This document shows positions 60,864-64,000 of a DNA stretch of 64,000 bases, piece after piece. This DNA is from an uncultured Paenibacillus sp. (GTDB lineage Bacteria > Bacillota > Bacilli > Paenibacillales > Paenibacillaceae). The stretch's first letter is position 1, and each line of letters begins with the position of its first letter. Under the pieces are notes generated by a model. The model was not told where the DNA came from. It did not search any database and was given only the letters and a program-made list of their open reading frames with translations. Both the position numbers and the translations under genes were made by a program. Where the stretch lies: assembly GCA_937895345.1 (NCBI GenBank), contig CALAWP010000084.1, positions 1 to 64,000 on the forward strand, in the 5' to 3' direction.

Positions 60864-61598
60864 TCACGCGTAATCCGTTTTTAACACATCGCCAATGTCC
60901 AGAAGGTCGCCCGAATAGTTGAATTTGGCGCAAAAGAGCTGCGGCACGTCGACGGTAAAATAGAAAGGTTTCTCGATCTGAATATCGTAAGGGATTCCGC
61001 ACAGCACTTTGAAGCGGGTCGAATCCGGCTGGCAATTCGAATAAACGACATAACATGGGCCGCTGACGGCAGTGTTCAATTCCTCCAGCAGTTTATTCGA
61101 ATGGGATCGAATCTTCGCCTTGTAATCATCCGCAGCCAGATCAACCTCAAAGGCAATGCCGGTCAAGCGGAGGGATGCGAATTCCGTCAGCGTAAAATCG
61201 GTGACCACATCGCCATTGAAGTTTTTGACGGGCCGTTGCACGACGGCAGGCACCGGACGGTATAACAGCTTCAGGTCGGTCTGTCTGAGGGCGCTTGGAG
61301 GCATGCCGAATTGGCGCTTGAAGGCGCGGGTGAAGGACGACGGCGTGCCGAAGTTTAGCCGGCAAGCGATATCGGTCAACGGCAAATGGCCGGCTTGAAC
61401 GAGCGGAAGGGAGGCGTTCAGCCTTCTGGACAGGATGTAATGGTTTAACGAGCAGCCCATCATGGCCGAAAACAGCCGGTGAAAATAAAATTTGGACAGG
61501 TTGAAGACATTGGCGACCGAATCCAGCGATAAAGGCTGGTCCAGGTTGTTCTCAATATGCAGTAGAGCGCGCTCCATGATCTCATGATGGTGGTCCAT
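60864..61598 (-). CDS. AraC-family regulator, truncated by an in-frame stop
   Basis: The 244-residue product has an N-terminal AraC DNA-binding domain with two helix-turn-helix motifs (LSLDSVANVFNLSKFYFHRL and LTDIACRLNFGTPSSFTRAF) and most of a GyrI/effector-binding domain (DVVTDFTLTEFASLRLTGI onward). The frame stops at TGA 60864-60866 after VLKTDYA, then continues cleanly for 45 codons. The sensor domain therefore lacks its last strand and helix. It may be inactive, constitutively active or restored by read-through. It is divergent from the DUF4386 gene. Confidence 0.85.
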   Translation of the reverse strand: MDHHHEIMERALLHIENNLDQPLSLDSVANVFNLSKFYFHRLFSAMMGCSLNHYILSRRLNASLPLVQAGHLPLTDIACRLNFGTPSSFTRAFKRQFGMPPSALRQTDLKLLYRPVPAVVQRPVKNFNGDVVTDFTLTEFASLRLTGIAFEVDLAADDYKAKIRSHSNKLLEELNTAVSGPCYVVYSNCQPDSTRFKVLCGIPYDIQIEKPFYFTVDVPQLFCAKFNYSGDLLDIGDVLKTDYA

Positions 61599-61671
61599 AG
61601 CAACCTCTTTTATTCGAAAATTTTGTCGTCATTCTTATCATACGGGCGATCGGCCCAAGGAGGCAAGACTT

Positions 61672-62370
61672 ATGAATCAAGACAGAAGAAACGGCATCAC
61701 CATCGGCATTTTGTATATTGCGGCTGCGGTCACTTCCATCATTGCGGTCATCTTGTATGAGCCGGTATTGTCGGATCAATGGCATATGACCGCGGCCAAC
61801 GGATGGACGACCAAGGTGCTGGTCGGCGTCCTTAACGATCTCTTGCTGGTAGTGTCTGCCATAGGCACGGCCGCGATGCTGTTTCCGTATTTGCGCCGTT
61901 GGAATGAGCAGCTGGCGCTGGGACATTTATGTTTTCGATTTATGGAGGCTGTGTGTATCGCGGTCGGCGTCGTAAGCATATTAGGGTTATTGCAGCTCAG
62001 TATTGATTATGACGCCAACGGCTTGGCAACGGAAGCCGGTCTTTACGAGGTCGGTTACCTTCTCCAATCCGTTCATCGCTGGACTTTCATGCTTGGGCCC
62101 AATTTCATGCTGGGCCTCAATACGGCCATGTACAGCTACTTGCTCTATAGAACCGGCTTGGTTCCCCGGCCCCTGGCGCTGTTTGGCATCGTTACGGCTG
62201 CGCTCGTCTTTACGGCTGGCCTATTGGAAATGTTCGGCGTGGTACAACCGCTGTCTGCGGTTAAAGGAATCATCGCGTTGCCGGTGGGCGTTTATGAGAT
62301 GAGCTTGGCCGTTTGGCTGATTGCGAAAGGATTTCATAAGGAAAGTCTGAAGAAATTACGGGCAGGCTAG
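61672..62370 (+). CDS. DUF4386 family membrane protein
   Basis: The 232-residue protein has six to seven membrane helices and DUF4386 features: a start NGITIGILYIAAAVTSIIAV, LNDLLLVVSAIGTAAMLFPYL and the FRFMEAVCIAVGVVSIL helix. The family is uncharacterised and is often next to stress or AraC regulators. AGGAGG precedes the ATG. It is divergent from the AraC regulator, its likely controller. Confidence 0.9.
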   Translation: MNQDRRNGITIGILYIAAAVTSIIAVILYEPVLSDQWHMTAANGWTTKVLVGVLNDLLLVVSAIGTAAMLFPYLRRWNEQLALGHLCFRFMEAVCIAVGVVSILGLLQLSIDYDANGLATEAGLYEVGYLLQSVHRWTFMLGPNFMLGLNTAMYSYLLYRTGLVPRPLALFGIVTAALVFTAGLLEMFGVVQPLSAVKGIIALPVGVYEMSLAVWLIAKGFHKESLKKLRAG

Positions 62371-62516
62371 CGGTTTTAAGCGGAATTTGGTTGTTTTGGA
62401 AGGCTGCTCTCAAAGGGGTAGGGACGTAAACCGTCAGCTCCATTGCGGGCGGCTATTTATTTGTGTTGATGAGATTTGCAAAGATGTTGTGAGCTAACCT
62501 TACTCTTAAAACCGCT
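62369..62516. repeat. 148-bp segment bounded by perfect 12-bp inverted repeats
   Basis: AGCGGTTTTAAG at 62369-62380 and CTTAAAACCGCT at 62505-62516 are perfect inverted copies 124 bases apart. The left copy overlaps the stop codon of the DUF4386 gene. No target-site duplication is obvious. The segment could be a MITE-like element or a large hairpin. The rest of 62371-62674 holds only the promoter and operator listed next. Confidence 0.35.
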
Positions 62517-62587
62517 TAACAGCAGTGCATATTGCCGGGTGAAGAGTGCATGTTAAATAAAGTTACAACGATAAAACGCTTTCGCTG

Positions 62588-62615
62588 TTGACAGCATAGA
62601 ATTCTATGATAAAAT
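62588..62615 (+). promoter_or_regulatory. Promoter of the ROK regulator with an upstream cre-like site
   Basis: TTGACA at 62588-62593 and TAAAAT at 62610-62615 are separated by 16 bases. Just upstream, ATAAAACGCTTTCG at 62571-62584 matches the CcpA site at about 11 of 14 positions. Confidence 0.6.
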
Positions 62616-62625
62616 AACCTCATGC

Positions 62626-62654
62626 TTAGTTTGTTCGTTCTTCGATCAAACTAA
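62626..62654. promoter_or_regulatory. xyl-type operator upstream of the ROK regulator
   Basis: TTAGTTTG at 62626-62633 and CAAACTAA at 62647-62654 have the same arms as the Bacillus xyl operator, though the centre is 13 bases rather than 9. It lies between the promoter and the ROK start, so it fits autorepression. Confidence 0.65.
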
Positions 62655-62674
62655 TATGCGAAGTAGGTGAAGTC

Positions 62675-63808
62675 ATGCATAATCAAACGGGTAGTCTGAA
62701 TTTAATCAAAAGGATCAACCGCTCGCTCGTCCTGGATTTGATTCGCAAGGAACAGCCGATCAGCCGTGCGCTGATCGCGAAGAAGCTGGGACTGAGCCGG
62801 TCAACGGTCACCGGCATTGTCAACGAGCTGCTGGCGAAGAAGTTCGTGGTGGAGACCGGGTTCGCCGACTCGACGACCGAAGGCGGAAGGCGGGGCATCG
62901 AGCTAGGATTTAACCCGAAGTCGGGCTTCGGCATCGGGGTCGATGTCGGAAGGACGAAGAGCCTTGTCATCTTTACCGACTTGGACGGGGCAATCGTACA
63001 CCGTTCCGAGCACCGTACAAGCGCTTCGTTAACGGAATTTATTCGTCAAGTCCATGCCGATATCGAGGAAGCGGGAGTCGACTCCAAGCGGATTCTGGGG
63101 ATGGGCATCGGCTTGCCCGGCATCGTCAACAGCGACACCGGCCAAATTCTCGACGTGCCGGCGCTGGAATGGGGTCCCATCAATGTGATTGACGCCATGA
63201 AGGATCAATTCCCGTTCCCGGTGCACGTCAACAACGACGTCAACTGTGCCGCATTGGGCGAACGATGGCAGGCACGCGACGGCCGATGCGACAACATGTT
63301 TTTTATCGCGATCGGATCCGGGGTGGGCAGCGCGATCATCGCGAACGGCTCCCTGATCGAAGGCTACAGCTACTCTGCCGGAGAGATCAACAACCTGCTT
63401 GACAGGGAAGACCTAAGGATGGGCCGGATGCCGCTGGCGAACGGAACGGGCGTCTTCGAGCAGCAGATCTCGGGCAAGGCGCTGGCGGAGAGCGGCGTGC
63501 CGGCGGAAGAGCTGTTTCGCCGATACCGGGACGGCGATGCCGCGGCGCGCGACCGCATTCACGAATTTGCCGACTACTTGTCGGTCACCATTGCGAACGT
63601 CGTCAGCTTGCTGAACCCCGAGAACGTGATGATCGGGGGAGGCGTATCCGGTTCGATGGACGCGATTATCGAGCGCGTCCGCAAGAAGGTCGCCGAATTG
63701 ACGCCGATTCGCACGAAGATCAGCTTGGCCCGTCTCGGTTCGGATGCCGGCGGAATCGGAGCGGTCGCCTATGTGTTCCAAAAGCTTCAGGATGCTGAGG
63801 ACCTCTAA
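62675..63808 (+). CDS. ROK-family transcriptional repressor, XylR type
   Basis: The 377-residue protein joins an N-terminal winged helix (LIRKEQPISRALIAKKLGLS, RSTVTGIVNELLAKKF) to a ROK sugar-binding domain (GIGVDVGRTKSLVIFTDLDG, MGIGLPGIVNSDTG, IAIGSGVGSAIIANGSLIEG). The usual ROK zinc motif GHxxxxxxGxxCxCGxxGC is absent: after SAGEINNLL there is no cysteine. Xyl-type operators lie before it and before the next gene, so it probably represses itself and the sugar transporter that begins at 63884. Confidence 0.92.
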   Translation: MHNQTGSLNLIKRINRSLVLDLIRKEQPISRALIAKKLGLSRSTVTGIVNELLAKKFVVETGFADSTTEGGRRGIELGFNPKSGFGIGVDVGRTKSLVIFTDLDGAIVHRSEHRTSASLTEFIRQVHADIEEAGVDSKRILGMGIGLPGIVNSDTGQILDVPALEWGPINVIDAMKDQFPFPVHVNNDVNCAALGERWQARDGRCDNMFFIAIGSGVGSAIIANGSLIEGYSYSAGEINNLLDREDLRMGRMPLANGTGVFEQQISGKALAESGVPAEELFRRYRDGDAAARDRIHEFADYLSVTIANVVSLLNPENVMIGGGVSGSMDAIIERVRKKVAELTPIRTKISLARLGSDAGGIGAVAYVFQKLQDAEDL

Positions 63809-63840
63809 TGGCCCCATGGGGGACATTAGCAGATTTAGTA

Positions 63841-63861
63841 AGTTTGTACTCAGAACAAACT
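63841..63861. promoter_or_regulatory. xyl-type operator before the sugar-binding lipoprotein
   Basis: AGTTTGT at 63841-63847 and ACAAACT at 63855-63861 have a 7-base centre, the exact layout of the Bacillus xyl operator. It lies 22 bases before the start of the next gene, suiting repression by the ROK protein. Confidence 0.7.
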
Positions 63862-63883
63862 AAATAAAGGGAGATGAGGAAAT

Positions 63884-64000
63884 ATGAAAAAATCGGTTAT
63901 CGGTACATTGGCAATCGCTTGTATGATGGTTGCGGTTACGGCTTGCGGAGGCGCCAACAACGGAGGATCGAACGACGGGACGACGACGATTCGCGTGCTG
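63884..64000 (+). CDS. Sugar-binding lipoprotein, 5' part only
   Basis: The first 39 residues show a type II signal peptide with lipobox VTAC near residue 20, then a glycine/asparagine-rich linker and TTTIRVL, the usual first beta strand of a family 1 solute-binding protein. The gene runs off the window. GATGAGG gives the ribosome site. Context (XylR-type repressor and operator) suggests uptake of xylose-containing or related sugars. Confidence 0.8.
   Translation, partial: MKKSVIGTLAIACMMVAVTACGGANNGGSNDGTTTIRVL

Noticed and set aside
60771..60884. 37-codon plus-strand frame with GGGAG ribosome site
   Set aside because: It lies opposite the AraC C-terminus, whose minus-strand reading is clearly protein-like, so the plus-strand frame is probably chance.
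1..64000. tRNA, rRNA, CRISPR, insertion sequences, prophage genes
   Set aside because: Reading both strands gave no cloverleaf-like blocks, no regularly spaced repeats, no transposase or integrase and no phage structural genes. A dedicated RNA search could still reveal small RNAs.

Overview
The window reads as chromosomal DNA from a spore-forming Firmicute of the Paenibacillaceae (Paenibacillus or Cohnella type). The signs are a gerB-gerA-gerC germination operon, strong AGGAGG ribosome sites with many TTG and GTG starts, YesM/YesN two-component pairs next to sugar ABC transporters that lack their own ATPase, AraR and XylR-type sugar control, the hxlAB/hxlR formaldehyde module, and DUF4127, DUF2975, DUF817 and DUF4386 proteins. 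No rRNA, tRNA, CRISPR array, insertion sequence or prophage was seen.

Layout. 1-3.6 kb: an ECF41/SigJ-type sigma factor, a RidA-like protein, a divergent metallo-hydrolase/TetR pair with matching operators, and a CMD/AhpD-family protein. 3.7-7.9 kb: a LytTR regulator fused to a degenerate ABC ATPase, a 26-codon stub that looks like the rest of a lost ATPase, an ABC-2 permease and a second SecA (SecA2-like). 8.1-12.8 kb: an operon of an exported protein, ABC ATPase, permease, histidine kinase and response regulator. 13.1-17.0 kb: the germination operon. 17.1-19.2 kb: MarR, small membrane protein, methyltransferase and a VOC protein. 19.3-21.0 kb: hxlAB and hxlR. 21.2-31.4 kb: a PAS-GGDEF-EAL protein, an MFS transporter, a lipoprotein, an XRE regulator, DUF4127, a second ECF sigma factor with an SRPBCC protein, a broken nucleotidyltransferase and a TerC-family protein.

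31.4-36.9 kb is an arabinose module: araR, then kinase-araD-araA, with two AraR boxes placed on recognisable promoters. 37.0-39.7 kb is an ECF42 sigma factor between two YCII/DGPF proteins, followed by a VOC protein. 40.1-43.5 kb is a visibly AT-richer two-gene insert, a Nudix hydrolase and a PLD-helicase-DUF3427 protein, with gene remnants on both sides. It is the best candidate here for a mobile defence or DNA-processing module. 43.9-54.5 kb is a locus for taking up and cutting plant-polysaccharide oligomers: two permeases, binding lipoprotein, YesM/YesN-type kinase and regulator, GH43 and GH95. 54.5-62.4 kb holds a nitroreductase, a DMT exporter divergent from a MocR regulator, a DUF817/YozG-like/DUF2975 operon, an alpha/beta hydrolase, an AraC regulator cut by an in-frame stop, and a DUF4386 protein. 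62.6-64 kb holds a XylR-type ROK repressor and the start of a sugar-binding lipoprotein, each preceded by a xyl-type operator.

Gene decay is a recurring theme. Remnants or interrupted genes lie at 4823-4903, 12847-13035, 30180-30441, 39730-40021, 43535-43624 and 60726-61598. Family names come from recognising motifs in the translated sequence; no database search was run.
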